DNA from: Saccoglossus kowalevskii
Taxonomy: Eukaryota; Hemichordata; Enteropneusta; Harrimaniidae
DNA length: 10,332 bases
Reading direction: 5' to 3'
NCBI RefSeq assembly: GCF_000003605.2
Contig: NW_003123906.1
Span: forward strand, 488,136 to 498,467
Made by a program: the position numbers and the translations under genes. Positions 1-8,118 of the stretch are shown here, piece after piece (the first letter of the stretch is position 1; each line of letters starts with the position of its first letter). The notes below the pieces were generated by a model that did no database searches, was not told the origin of the DNA, and worked only from the letters and a program-made list of their open reading frames with translations.

Positions 1-116
1 TGCACACCGTACCAGCCATGTGGAGATACCGATCTAGAATCACAATACAGCACTTGTCACAAGTAGTCCAAGGATGTATAGATACATTTCCAGTTCTCCA
101 GCATTTCCTTAAAGCG
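1..116 (+). CDS. rnf213: RNF213-like exon A (5' end outside window)
   Basis: The frame begins at position 3 (His-Thr-Val-Pro-Ala-Met-Trp) and stays open to a GTTAGA donor at 117. It encodes residues 1-38 of the visible segment. The pattern Trp, Arg-x-Arg-Ile, then PVLQHFL resembles the human stretch just before the conserved LPEILALQ block. The phase 0 exit fits the next exon. Positions 1-2 are the last two bases of a codon that starts upstream. The ATG at 18-20 is internal, not a start. The donor is weaker than the others (GTTAGA rather than GTAAGT-like), so this 3' edge is slightly less certain. Confidence 0.8.
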
Positions 117-3100
117 GTTAGATTTGTTACTTTCTTTCCAACCCTATATGGTTATTTGGTTATTGTATATATTTAATTTGTTTTAATTTCAATATTCCTT
201 TTCCAGGAACATAATTTGAGGGCGCTCCAATATTTGCCGGACATTGTTCGACTTCAGCAGCAACTATTTGACCGATATCATCGAAATATAGACGAATCAG
301 AGGCTATCGCGATAAGGATTGATAGGTTTCTTGAATCATTGCCAGGTATGTCGTCATGTATTACATAAGGTAATGTATTAATAATACAACTTTATGTATG
401 TTTCATGCTTGTGTTAGAATATGTCCCAGAGAAGAAAATTGTATTGATTTGTAACCATGTTTGTCCCCATAGTGCAAGAACAAGAAGAACATGCTAGACT
501 AATTTCCAGTTTTTGTAAAGCGTGGGAGATACTTCGTGGAAAAATAGCCGTGTCAGGTGTGTAAAATGGTCTGCAGTCATATCCTTTCAATATTAGTTCT
601 TTTTCCGACAAAAAACAACAAACAGTTAAAACTTTAATTGTCATCCCTTGCCTTCACGCACGTTCAGGTGGTGGGATGGATGGGTTGGGACGGGGATATT
701 GAATGTATACCATATACGTTGAACATACTGTTATAAATTTGTATAGTTGATATTACAATTATATTATAGTTGTTTTGTAAGGCCTATATTAGTATGTACA
801 AGCGATCCGCTATTTGTAAATGTGTCTGCTACTTGAGAACGTCCGATACTTAAAAATACATGTCCGCTACTTGAAAATTGCAAATACGACCCGAAAACAC
901 TACCGTTCCACTAATTCTGGCTTCCTGAAAAAGTGGCACGATAGCGAGAGCGCCGCCAGGGTTTGGAGTGTGGCACAATACAAGCATTGTCACTGTTGGT
1001 CAGCGCCCTCTCTGCGCCGAATGCATGTGTTTCAGTGTTTTGAGTGCATCTGTTTATAAGTGTTTTATATAATCAATTAGTTGTAAGAGTAACATGTTGA
1101 CATTCTCAGAATCACAATGGGGTTAGCATGTATAATAGAACTACGTTTACTAGAATTTTGGATTGCAATGCTAGAAAAAAAACGTCCTTGCTTATCAGGG
1201 ACAAAAACAGTATATTTACAAATAAAATACCTTTTATATTCAGATTATATGGTTAGTTTTTGTGCATTCTTGCAAATTATCTAAAACCTAATTTAACATT
1301 TTCACTTGTGTGTATTGGCAAATACTATTCAAATATAATACTGTTACAGTATTGTACATGTACATTTACTCTAATTTATTTATGTACAGACAACATGACA
1401 CATCAGGCTAATGTCAAGTCGTATCACGTTTGTTGGTAGGGTATATATAATCTATATGCAGTCCACCTTCTTCCCAGTCAGTTAAAAGTTCCGCCATCTA
1501 GAATAATGAGTCTTGTGACTGAATCCTATCTTCTCATTAGATAAACGTTTCACGGCTAGTTTGGGGGAGTTGGATATTACCGAACAAAAGACTAAACGAC
1601 TCGTCATATCTCATTAATTACATTTCCCGTTTTAAACATGTTGAATCATTAGGGCTGGATGGGTCGTCCGGGAAGCACTAGGTAACTGTTTTTGGTAGGA
1701 ATGTGTTGTCAATACTTCTTTATCCAGACCCAATCATAGACGATTTGAAGGTTAAAAATCTTAGATCTAAGTATTATACTGCATTATAGACTGAAGCATT
1801 ACCACGATTTTTTCTTCGGCTTTCTACCATGACTTTTCTCACGGAGTTTTGCTTTTTTATTTAAAAAAAAAAGATTTTACCTTATTTAAGTCATTTTGAT
1901 AGAATTTTTTTAATTATAGGCCGTTTTAGACCAAAGTGTGTGTAATGAATACATAACTCTCATGAAAGAAATTATCATTGTCTTCTATTCACCTAATATA
2001 CATCACTGAAATAAAATAAAAAATAAAGGGTTGTCATGCAGCGTGTGTTCGCATTTCATGTAAATATATTAAACACAAGTTGTGCACGTCGCTATGAGCC
2101 CCATAGCGAACACGAGTACTGCATTTGAAGACCCATTGTAGAATAATGCATTTGATATGATTTGGCTACTATTTCAATTGACACTTATAAAATGGTATCA
2201 AATATTTTTCTGGTCTTGAAAAGGATGTGATAAATATAATTTATAACCGCGTTGTTTTAGAAAGATTCAGCTGTAATCAATTGTTTTTTTCGTAATAATG
2301 TAATTTCAATAAATAAAGGTGCAAAATGTAATCAGCTATTTTATTCGTCCGTAATTTGTACAAAGATCTTATTTCCTTGTAAGTGTCTAAAGAATTTTCC
2401 ACATTAAATGTCGTAATTCGTATGCAATTTCTAATTTTGATTCTAGAACACAAATTATCTAATATATTATAAAAAAGTAAAATGTAATTAGGAATTTGCT
2501 TTATCTGTAAAGTGTGAAAACCCATCGTTTACAGTAAACGGAACATTCATTTCCTTTCCTGTAAAAGCGTAAAATGCCGTTTTTATTTCCTGTAACCTGT
2601 ACAAATTATCCCCCTTTCCCCTTCTTTAAACCACGTGCTTAGCCATAAACACGTGCTTAGCCCCCATTTCTAAAATTCAAACATACGTTTCGTTTTATGG
2701 TGCACGGTAACGACTGCGCTATAAATAAAACCGAACATTGTAAATAATGCATATTACTACTGAGTAACTCACTTAGGTATAATATTTATTACATAAATAC
2801 GCAGTGCTTGTAGTACCTCCGGGTCATAACGTGCGCCGTGGGAAAGTTTCGAGCAGTAGATTCATTTTCGTGTAGTGAACCCATGCATTTCAATTATCGG
2901 CAGACTTTGTTTTACAAACAGCAGCTCAAACAGTATACACAGTTAGTACCAAATAACCTTTGACCTCCCATTGCACCAGTGAACTGTTTTTGAGTACGAA
3001 TTGTAATACAAGCCATGTTTAGCATTATTACAAATTTTCATTATAATCAATCTAATTTGGCGTATCAGAATTTGCATGAACAGCTAGTATAGTATATGTA

Positions 3101-3344
3101 TATAGTATATGTATATGAGTGAACTAATACTGTGTATAATTATTGACATGACTTACTAGGAAGACTTCAAGTATCTAATGATATGTGTACGAGAGATATC
3201 ACTACCTCCTCCAACCTGGCAGTACTGTTACCTACACGCAAAGGAGACGGTATTTGTTCAACTGCACTGCTAGACATGCTTATTGTAGTGCATAACACTT
3301 TCATGGAAGAGTATTCTAACCTTACGGACAATACATTGGGGTAT

Positions 3345-3443
<99 letters not shown>

Positions 3444-5850
3444 TTTGTTCATTCGTTTATTTATTTATTTATTTTATTTTTGTATTTATTTATTTGTTCG
3501 TTCGTTCATTCGTTCATTTATTTATTGGATATATTTACAGTGGATATATCAGACCGCAGGATGCTACTGTAGCCCACCTTGTTGCGTATGATACTGATAG
3601 GGATCTGCTTCCGGTCGTCATTTCCAACTGTACTTATTCACTGGAAATACAAAATGGCCAGGAAGTTCAGACAGAATATGATTTAATGAGTCTTGAAAAG
3701 CAGCTTGATGAATGTTTCATTTATGGTCGACCATTACTTCAACACGAAATTCCTCGTCTCGTATTTCGTCAAGATTGTAAAGATGCCATCATTCTTGACA
3801 AACTCCGAAGAAGAATACCTCAGGTATTTGCAAATAAACAATATAGTTATTTTTAGTTATATACAATTCAACGTCAACATGATTATTTACTCTGTCAGAA
3901 ATGATGAAAATACAAATAACATAATTATCATATTATAAAACAAAAAACAAAGTTTATCACCTTATTGGTGTATGTATGTCTTGTTATGCATTATATCATT
4001 ATATCACTAATTTCACCGTTTATTTTGATTCATTTGTTGTTTTAATTCTTCTGTTTTGATTTTCTTTGGGTTTTGATATATATTGATATCTATATATATA
4101 TAATATTTTCGAAAAATATTAAAGATGAAGCAATATACCGTTTTTTTCCAGGAAAATGTGTCGAAGGCTTTGAAAAATGATTTGTTATCAAGTATGGAAT
4201 CTTTAACTGACGTCCGAGATACACTTGCTTGTCTCGATATTTGCATTAGTTTACTTTCGTCTGCTGGTGGTAAGCCAGACACACCTATATCAGTGTATTT
4301 ACTTGATATACTAAAGATGGATACAGATGTTGTCAAGGTAACTGCAAACATATGTTTTTGTATATCACTACCACTTCAGCTGTCAGCCATATCAAGCAAT
4401 TCACAAGAGTGTTCGAGTCGAAATGAAATTGTTAATGACAGAGGATGTTACCAAAAAGTATTTTCACTCGTTTTAAGGGAAAAGTTTCGTTTAACGGCCG
4501 AGATCTCGTTGGGTGCGAGAATCCAATGATAATCTTAGCCTAAAAACAGTATCTCATTCCCAACTGTCACTAACCATGGTATTTGCAACATTGAACGATT
4601 TGGTGGTAGAAAATAGGACAAATCTCGTGGTCCTCTCGCTCTCAACGTAATCGCAGCGACCATTTGCAAATACATTTTATTTTCATTCCATTTATGATAA
4701 CCTGTTCACCATATTGTCATATAGTCTCGCAACTCGATTCTTTTTCATTTTACGTAGCGTTACAGGTGATGTTTTAATTTTAGTAACATTTAGAATACAT
4801 TTATTACAGATCAAAGACCGGCGATGCCAACTGAAACACATTATTGCCGTGTGGCAAATGTTTTCTGTTGAACGTGCACGACAACTCACATTGAACGGAC
4901 AGGTAATGATACATTATAACAAGTGTTTCGCCATATGACTTATGTTCTCTGTATTTTACCTTCATGATTCATTGTGCTCCACATCAGGCATTGTCAAACA
5001 ACAACATGTATCTTCTCGTCCATATTGCACCTTTCACAATTTTCAGACACCTGGTGTAGCCCATATGATTATTAGTGATTATTACTGTTACTTTGGAGCT
5101 GGGTACACCGCTAACATCACTGAATGCATTGAGCTATATTGTGACACTGAGATGGGCTGTGTTGTGTGTGTTTCTTGGTCCACGTAGCATTGGTATACAT
5201 ACTTCATCCAATCACCCTCTGTTGTTTAATGTGTTGTTTTCTTGTACCAGTGCTTCATGAATTACGATCCCCGACATTTATTTTGTGTGACATTACATCT
5301 ATTTATTCAATATATTTTGGGTGTGTTTGTTTCAAGGATTCATTTGAAACATTATCTGACATATTCAGAGAAGAATTAAATGCGTTTCAAAAACTGCAGC
5401 TGCAGCGATCTGTTCGTAATCTTGACTTGGACAATTTATTGCATCAGTACTATGAGTATATTGCATATGAACTGAAGCGAAAGGGCGCAATTGGTGGTAC
5501 AATGGGCGATTTAGAGGACGCAGAGATCATGAAAAGCTGGAGGTAACTTAGTTTTTTAACCAAACTTACCAGCGAGACAATGTTCTATATTTGGGTTACG
5601 GATACACATATTCACTAACTCTTTTTATTCTGCCAAATGTATTTATTTATCTTGCTGTATTTTATTGGTTTATTTTTAATGATATTTTTCCAGTATTCGA
5701 GATACACTTTGGGCATACGTGGATAGCAAAGAAGAAGAGGAAATCAGAGGATTTTATACCGGTTTTCCAGTTGAAATCGAACTGAAACATGCATGGGGAA
5801 CCTGGAAAGAAATTGTACGACTTCATGCAACATTGACCATTGGAAATTAG
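1..5850 (+). CDS. rnf213: RNF213-like E3 ubiquitin ligase/AAA+ ATPase, C-terminal part (nine spliced exons, 5'-partial)
   Basis: RNF213 is a very large cytosolic protein (about 5200 residues in human) that combines a dynein-like AAA+ core with a RING/RZ-finger E3 module. It acts in ubiquitylation on lipid droplets and on the surface of intracellular bacteria. The nine exons here join to 480 residues plus TAG, equivalent to roughly the last 480 residues of the human protein. I recognised it from collinear C-terminal-domain blocks: RYRSRI followed by PVLQHFL; LRALQYLPDIVRLQ; LLPTRKGDGICSTALLDML; TDRDLLPVVISNCTY; LSSAGGKPDTPISVYLLDIL; RCQLKHIIAVWQ; and a final RDTLWAYV ending WKEIV. All introns are GT-AG and the phases agree throughout (0,1,1,2,0,0,0,2). 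The ATPase, RING and RZ finger are not in this window, so catalytic competence cannot be judged. No frameshift or premature stop is seen, so the part visible here looks intact. The comparison is from memory of the family, not from a computed alignment. Confidence 0.93.
207..345 (+). CDS. rnf213: RNF213-like exon B
   Basis: The acceptor is TTCCAG at 201-206 after a T-rich tract, and the donor is GTATGT at 346. The exon is 139 nt, with phase 0 entry and phase 1 exit. It encodes residues 39-84 including LRALQYLPDIVRLQQQLFDR, which matches the family's LPEILALQ helix (a leucine-rich amphipathic segment). The preceding intron is only 90 nt. Confidence 0.92.
473..556 (+). CDS. rnf213: RNF213-like exon C
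   Basis: The acceptor is CCCATAG ending at 472, and the donor is GTGTGT at 557. The exon is 84 nt, with phase 1 on both sides. It encodes residues 85-112. The Trp-Glu-Ile-Leu-Arg segment corresponds to the family's FLSTWNKLRR helix. The exon is short and moderately diverged, but both splice sites and both phases fit its neighbours. Confidence 0.85.
804..881 (+). repeat. Degenerate 17-21 bp tandem repeat, four copies
   Basis: Four adjacent variants of a unit resembling GTCCGCTACTTGAAAA lie at about 804-821, 824-840, 841-861 and 862-881. They differ by substitutions and 1-4 base length changes. In one reading frame this gives a repeated VRYLKI peptide, which I read as a by-product of the repeat and not as evidence of a gene. 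It sits inside the large RNF213-like intron, just before a GC-richer block. Confidence 0.6.
915..1030. other. GC-richer block in the large intron, possible transposon-derived remnant
   Basis: This stretch stands out from the AT-rich intron. It carries imperfectly inverted GC-rich pieces: GCGAGAGCGC near 943-952 and GCGCCCTCTCTGCGC near 1004-1018. No target-site duplication or terminal repeat was found. Paired GC-rich pieces around a short core could come from a short non-autonomous element, but this is inference, and a diverged regulatory island is equally possible. Confidence 0.25.
2632..2662 (+). repeat. Duplicated 13-mer containing CACGTG
   Basis: CACGTGCTTAGCC occurs exactly at 2632-2644 and again at 2650-2662, a spacing of 18 bp. 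CACGTG is the palindromic E-box core bound by some bHLH and bHLH-ZIP factors. Two copies this close inside an intron could be a small tandem duplication or an enhancer element. The sequence alone does not decide between them. Confidence 0.5.
3088..3113 (+). repeat. Two exact tandem copies of a 13-mer
   Basis: TATAGTATATGTA is present at 3088-3100 and repeated without change at 3101-3113, about 50 nt before the next coding exon. It is low-complexity AT sequence and most likely a small slippage duplication. Confidence 0.6.
3160..3340 (+). CDS. rnf213: RNF213-like exon D
   Basis: The acceptor is CTTACTAG ending at 3159, and the donor is GTATTT at 3341. The exon is 181 nt, with phase 1 entry and phase 2 exit, and encodes residues 113-172. 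It holds one of the best family signatures, LLPTRKGDGICSTALLDML, which matches the LLPRRRGLGLCATAL block of vertebrate RNF213, followed by a helix VVHNTF. Its frame stays open past the donor through the microsatellite intron, so a naive ORF caller would extend it wrongly to 3572. Confidence 0.93.
3341..3540 (+). other. Fourth intron, composed almost wholly of TATT repeat
   Basis: The intron is 200 nt. The first base after the exon is G, and the T of the donor GT is already the first base of the (TATT)n array. The repeat and its decayed continuation fill the intron to within about 20 nt of the TTTACAG acceptor. Its length is not a multiple of three. If it were retained, the exon D frame would run through about 76 repeat-encoded and flanking codons and stop at 3570-3572 just inside exon E. 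The phase 2/phase 2 join of the flanking exons and the resumption of family sequence support removal at these sites. Confidence 0.85.
3342..3446 (+). repeat. Perfect (TATT)26 microsatellite
   Basis: This is an uninterrupted 4 bp repeat of 105 bases. It is followed to about 3528 by a decayed continuation with TTTG and TTCG variants. Read on the + strand, the 12-base super-cycle encodes Tyr-Leu-Phe-Ile in any frame and never a stop, which produces long spurious hydrophobic ORFs. Such a long perfect array is expected to be length-variable between individuals and may be mis-sized in an assembly. Confidence 0.97.
3541..3823 (+). CDS. rnf213: RNF213-like exon E
   Basis: The acceptor is ATTTACAG ending at 3540, and the donor is GTATTT at 3824. 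The exon is 283 nt, with phase 2 entry and phase 0 exit, and encodes residues 173-267. It contains TDRDLLPVVISNCTYSLE, then a Gln-Glu-Val-Gln-Thr-Glu-Tyr-Asp-Leu stretch, then GRPLLQHEIPRLVFRQD. These match in order the vertebrate blocks ERDLTPLILSNCQY, QEFDLEKIQ and GKPRLSLKGIPTLVYRHD. This is the longest and best-conserved exon in the window. Confidence 0.95.
4152..4337 (+). CDS. rnf213: RNF213-like exon F
   Basis: The acceptor is a long T run ending in CCAG at 4151, and the donor is GTAACT at 4338. The exon is 186 nt, phase 0 on both sides, and encodes residues 268-329. LSSAGGKPDTPISVYLLDIL matches the vertebrate LSTAGGDPNMQLNVYTQDIL block. The ATG at 4125 lies in the intron before the acceptor and should not be taken as a start. 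Confidence 0.95.
4810..4902 (+). CDS. rnf213: RNF213-like exon G
   Basis: The acceptor is TTATTACAG ending at 4809, and the donor is GTAATG at 4903. The exon is 93 nt (31 codons), phase 0 on both sides, residues 330-360. RCQLKHIIAVWQMFS is nearly the same as vertebrate RCQLKHTIALWQFLS and is the clearest single signature in this gene end. Confidence 0.95.
5337..5542 (+). CDS. rnf213: RNF213-like exon H
   Basis: The acceptor is GTTTCAAG ending at 5336, and the donor is GTAACT at 5543. The exon is 206 nt, with phase 0 entry and phase 2 exit, residues 361-428. It encodes helical sequence, with a DNLLHQYYEYIAYELKR segment corresponding to the vertebrate LDAFLLELHEMIILKLK helix. Sequence conservation is weaker here than in exons E-G, but order, length and phase fit. 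Confidence 0.9.
5694..5850 (+). CDS. rnf213: RNF213-like terminal coding exon with TAG stop
   Basis: The acceptor is TTTTTCCAG ending at 5693. The exon is 157 nt, entered in phase 2, and encodes residues 429-480 and the stop at 5848-5850. SIRDTLWAYVDSKEEEE matches the vertebrate SLRDTLVSYMQTKESE, and HAWGTWKEIVRL matches the final VSVWKTAAVLKW. The last residues after that (His-Ala-Thr-Leu-Thr-Ile-Gly-Asn) differ from the vertebrate tail, as expected for a terminal end under weak constraint. Confidence 0.94.
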
Positions 5851-6138
5851 GAAACCGTCTCAATTTATGTTATATTATTGTATTGATTTAATGCTTTCTT
5901 AATTACGTTTTTAAAAATGTTTTCCATTTTATAGGTGACAATTCTCAATAATTAACATTTTGCAGTAAATGAATACCAACTTTATGAAATCAATCATTCT
6001 ATTATGTGGTTTAATTTTAACTCAATATAGAAATATATACACGGTTTTCAAAACAAAATCACAGTAAACTTATGCACTTGATTAAGCATCGAACCACAAC
6101 AAGAATGTTTTTGTTTGGCTGGTTTTCTAAAAAATAAA
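5851..6138 (+). other. Probable 3' untranslated region of the RNF213-like gene
   Basis: This is AT-rich sequence after the stop with no coding signal on the + strand. The extent is set only by the first canonical AATAAA; weaker variants (AGTAAA near 5964 and 6063, AATAAT near 5947) could give a shorter transcript end. Confidence 0.45.
6133..6138 (+). terminator. Candidate poly(A) signal AATAAA
   Basis: This is the first canonical AATAAA after the RNF213-like stop codon, 283 nt downstream, followed by T-rich sequence (GAATTTTT, then CTTTTTTTTAG about 45 nt on). In AT-rich DNA this hexamer is common by chance, so the assignment rests mainly on position. Confidence 0.4.
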
Positions 6139-6565
6139 AAGAATTTTTCGCAAATTTCGCAGGATATTTTAATATTTCATCTTTTTTTTAGACCTAATAG
6201 AAATGGTTAAGAGACTAAACACATAACACTCGCCGTGATGACGTTCATTCAACCAAATAATAATGAATGGTAAAATATTGTTCAAATCCGAAAATGTAAC
6301 ATACGTATTTAATCGGACACTTTTATCAACTTCTGGACACGAAATATATTTATAGGAAAATATGAAATAATAGTAAATAGAAGCCAAACAATGTTGATGG
6401 ACCCTTTTGTGATCATTTTGTGTGCATTGAGTAGTTCGGTGACCATTGATCAGGATAATTAACATGATAAATCTAAATGGAATTCAATGATATGTGTCAA
6501 TGGGTAGCCTACCTTAATACACTGCGGTCAGGGATAACACACGTGGCCTATGTGCTAATCAACTC
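6139..6565. other. Intergenic AT-rich sequence, nothing recognised
   Basis: There is a 98-codon open frame on the minus strand (6169-6465), but its product resembles no family I know, is rich in Ile, Tyr and Ser as expected from AT-rich DNA, and has no convincing start context. I see no RNA gene or repeat here. Confidence 0.6.
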
Positions 6566-6849
6566 TAAAATTACTCTCAATCTTACCTAGAACTTAATGT
6601 TATTGTTATTTTACCGAAGAATTTCATTTTATTTCATTCTATTTTACCAAAAAGTTGAGCGTTATTGTACTCCATTTTACCATGACTAAAATTTTATTGT
6701 ACTTGATTATACCCAGAAGTGTTATTGTACTCCATTTTACCCAGGATCTAAGTGTTATTGTATTCTGTTTTCCGGGATGTAAACGTTATTTTACTCAGTC
6801 TTAAAAGCATCAAGATGTTACTGTATTCCATTTTACTCAGAACTGAAAA
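6566..6849 (+). repeat. Decayed minisatellite, about nine units of ~32 bp
   Basis: The core is close to GTTATTGTACTCCATTTTAC followed by a less conserved half that often reads CCAGxxxTAAAxT. Unit starts are near 6566, 6595, 6628, 6661, 6693, 6721, 6754, 6785 and 6817, giving spacings of 28-33 bp. The units at 6661 and 6721 share an exact 21-base core including the final ACC, while the outer units have many substitutions. It lies about 0.7 kb downstream of the RNF213-like stop and has no coding potential. Confidence 0.8.
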
Positions 6850-7994
6850 TAATGAACAGTAAACAGTGAATCTAAAATCGCAGGTATAAAATATATACAC
6901 TGCGTTACTAATTTACAAATAAAGTTAACTCAGCGATCAACTGACGAACTGAGTGATCACTAATCATTACCGGTCACAATCACAATACATTTGTCACATC
7001 GAAGACATCACTAAATTGTACTACGATGATTATTAAAGTTTGATAATACATAATAACAGTGAATTTCACTATGCTGGTGTGTTCTGAATGTTTCGTGCAC
7101 AGAAAACGGTCAATAAAATAAATTTGATTGCGTTTGATATACAATAGACCTGATCATGTATATGTCCCGAGTCGCGCGTCTCGTTGTATGGTTTACTCAA
7201 TTATGCCTGTTTTCTTGGGTTTATTGGCCCGAAATGCGTACCATAACAAGGTAATTAATATTTTATATGCCCCAACTATGTTCCCGTGTACTGTGTGTTA
7301 CGTCTTCGACGCTATCGCCCACTATGTTCTCAGTCATAAATTATTTTCAGAATAAAAATCGTACGAATTCTAACACTAATTAACTACTAACTAATAAAAT
7401 ACATACTTATTTCGATATGACATTCTAAAACTAACAGTATATATATATATTTATTCTTTTCATACAAATAGATTGACACAGACATTGAAACTGAATACGG
7501 TGACGCTTTTGTTACACTTGAACATTTGTGTACATGAGAGCATGCCGTACTGGAAGATCTTGTTTTAATCACATGCAAAATTGACAACAAAGATTACGTG
7601 TAAAAAAACTGTATAACATTAATAGAGATTTATTTAATTATTAACCCCTGCCTCTAACAATATATGAGTAATCTGTATACTATGAATGAATCACTATTTT
7701 AAGCGCTCTGAAACACTGTTTTCCCACGTACAAAACAACGTACGTAACAGCCAAACATAAAAGCCCAATTTAAAGAATACATACATAAGAATCTCGCTGG
7801 TCGTGTTTACACATTCACTACGAAATTAAATATAGACACGATTGCAACTGATAGTTCAGAAGAGGCAGGTAATTTGGATCACTCGTAATTGCGCTACAAG
7901 ACAGTGACGCCACAGCATTACATCGATATACTACTTTTGGTGAATATTTACATAAAATATTGTATATTTGCGTTGTGTGCCAGGTGCAGCGTAA
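6850..7994. other. Intergenic stretch, no supported gene
   Basis: This is AT-rich sequence with a short (TA)7 run at 7438-7451 and two similar pieces, CAGCGATCAAC and GAGTGATCACT, near 6931-6961 with partly inverted ends (ACTCAG/CTGAGT). A 75-codon open frame at 7128-7355 on + begins at a TTG and has no recognisable product. No tRNA or other RNA gene was seen. Confidence 0.6.
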
Positions 7995-8118
7995 AAACAA
8001 AGCAAATATTTACGTATCGAAGCATTTATTGCGACAGTTACTGCTACTGCAGTGGTCGGATTGACAGTGGGGTTTACGACCATTACCCTCAAAGAAAATC
8101 CGCCTTTCAACGGGCATG
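7995..8118 (+). CDS. Candidate internal exon with a membrane segment (unrecognised gene)
   Basis: I do not recognise a family. The frame is open from after the TAA at 7992-7994 to a GTAAGC donor at 8119, with exit in phase 1. It reads through a continuous hydrophobic run AFIATVTATAVVGLTVGFT of the length of a membrane helix, then a polar KENPPFNGH. First codon positions are mostly purines across the hydrophobic part (about 22 of 29), the pattern seen in real coding sequence. The 5' edge is unclear. Possible acceptors end at 8002, 8022, 8037 or 8052, the last (CTGCTACTGCAG) having the best context. The phase 1 exit would match the candidate exon at 10029. This could still be chance in one open frame. 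Confidence 0.3.

Larger units (their letters stand above)
557..3159 (+). other. Large third intron (2603 nt) with no recognised exon
   Basis: It runs from the GTGTGT donor to the CTTACTAG acceptor and is by far the longest intron here; the other seven are 90-472 nt. It is strongly AT-rich. Inside are a short degenerate tandem repeat (804-881), a GC-richer block (about 915-1030), a duplicated CACGTG-containing 13-mer (2632-2662) and two copies of a 13-mer (3088-3113). The open frames in it (for example 2277-2525 on the minus strand) look like no known family and lack the splice contexts seen in the flanking exons. I saw no complete transposon or terminal repeats. Confidence 0.8.

Noticed and set aside
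820-1059. 79-codon + strand open frame containing a repeated VRYLKI peptide
   Set aside because: The peptide repeat is explained by the short DNA tandem repeat; the frame lies wholly inside an intron and runs through a possible element remnant.
2277-2525. 82-codon minus strand open frame in the large intron
   Set aside because: Composition (Ile, Leu, Tyr, Asn, Lys) is what AT-rich DNA gives by chance, and there are no family motifs.
3183-3572. 129-codon + strand open frame with a long Tyr-Leu-Phe-Ile repeat
   Set aside because: The first part is RNF213-like exon D; the rest is read-through of the TATT-repeat intron. The apparent ATG is internal to the exon.
3494-3856. 120-codon + strand open frame starting within the repeat
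   Set aside because: It is exon E with spurious repeat-derived codons in front and intron codons behind; the acceptor at 3539-3540 and donor at 3824 define the real coding part.
4013-4351. 112-codon minus strand open frame
   Set aside because: It is the antisense shadow of exon F and its upstream intron. The + strand product matches RNF213 and this one matches nothing.
4942-5336. Extra coding exon between exons G and H
   Set aside because: There are open frames here, but vertebrate RNF213 has no matching insert as I recall it, exon G joins exon H in phase 0 directly, and the peptides look like chance.
6169-6465. 98-codon minus strand open frame after the RNF213-like gene
   Set aside because: It is longer than most in the window, but I see no family motif, no start or promoter context and no coding-like base pattern; chance cannot be excluded.
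7128-7355. 75-codon + strand open frame with a GTAATT donor-like site inside
   Set aside because: It begins at TTG, has no acceptor of note, shows no clear codon-position bias and resembles nothing known.
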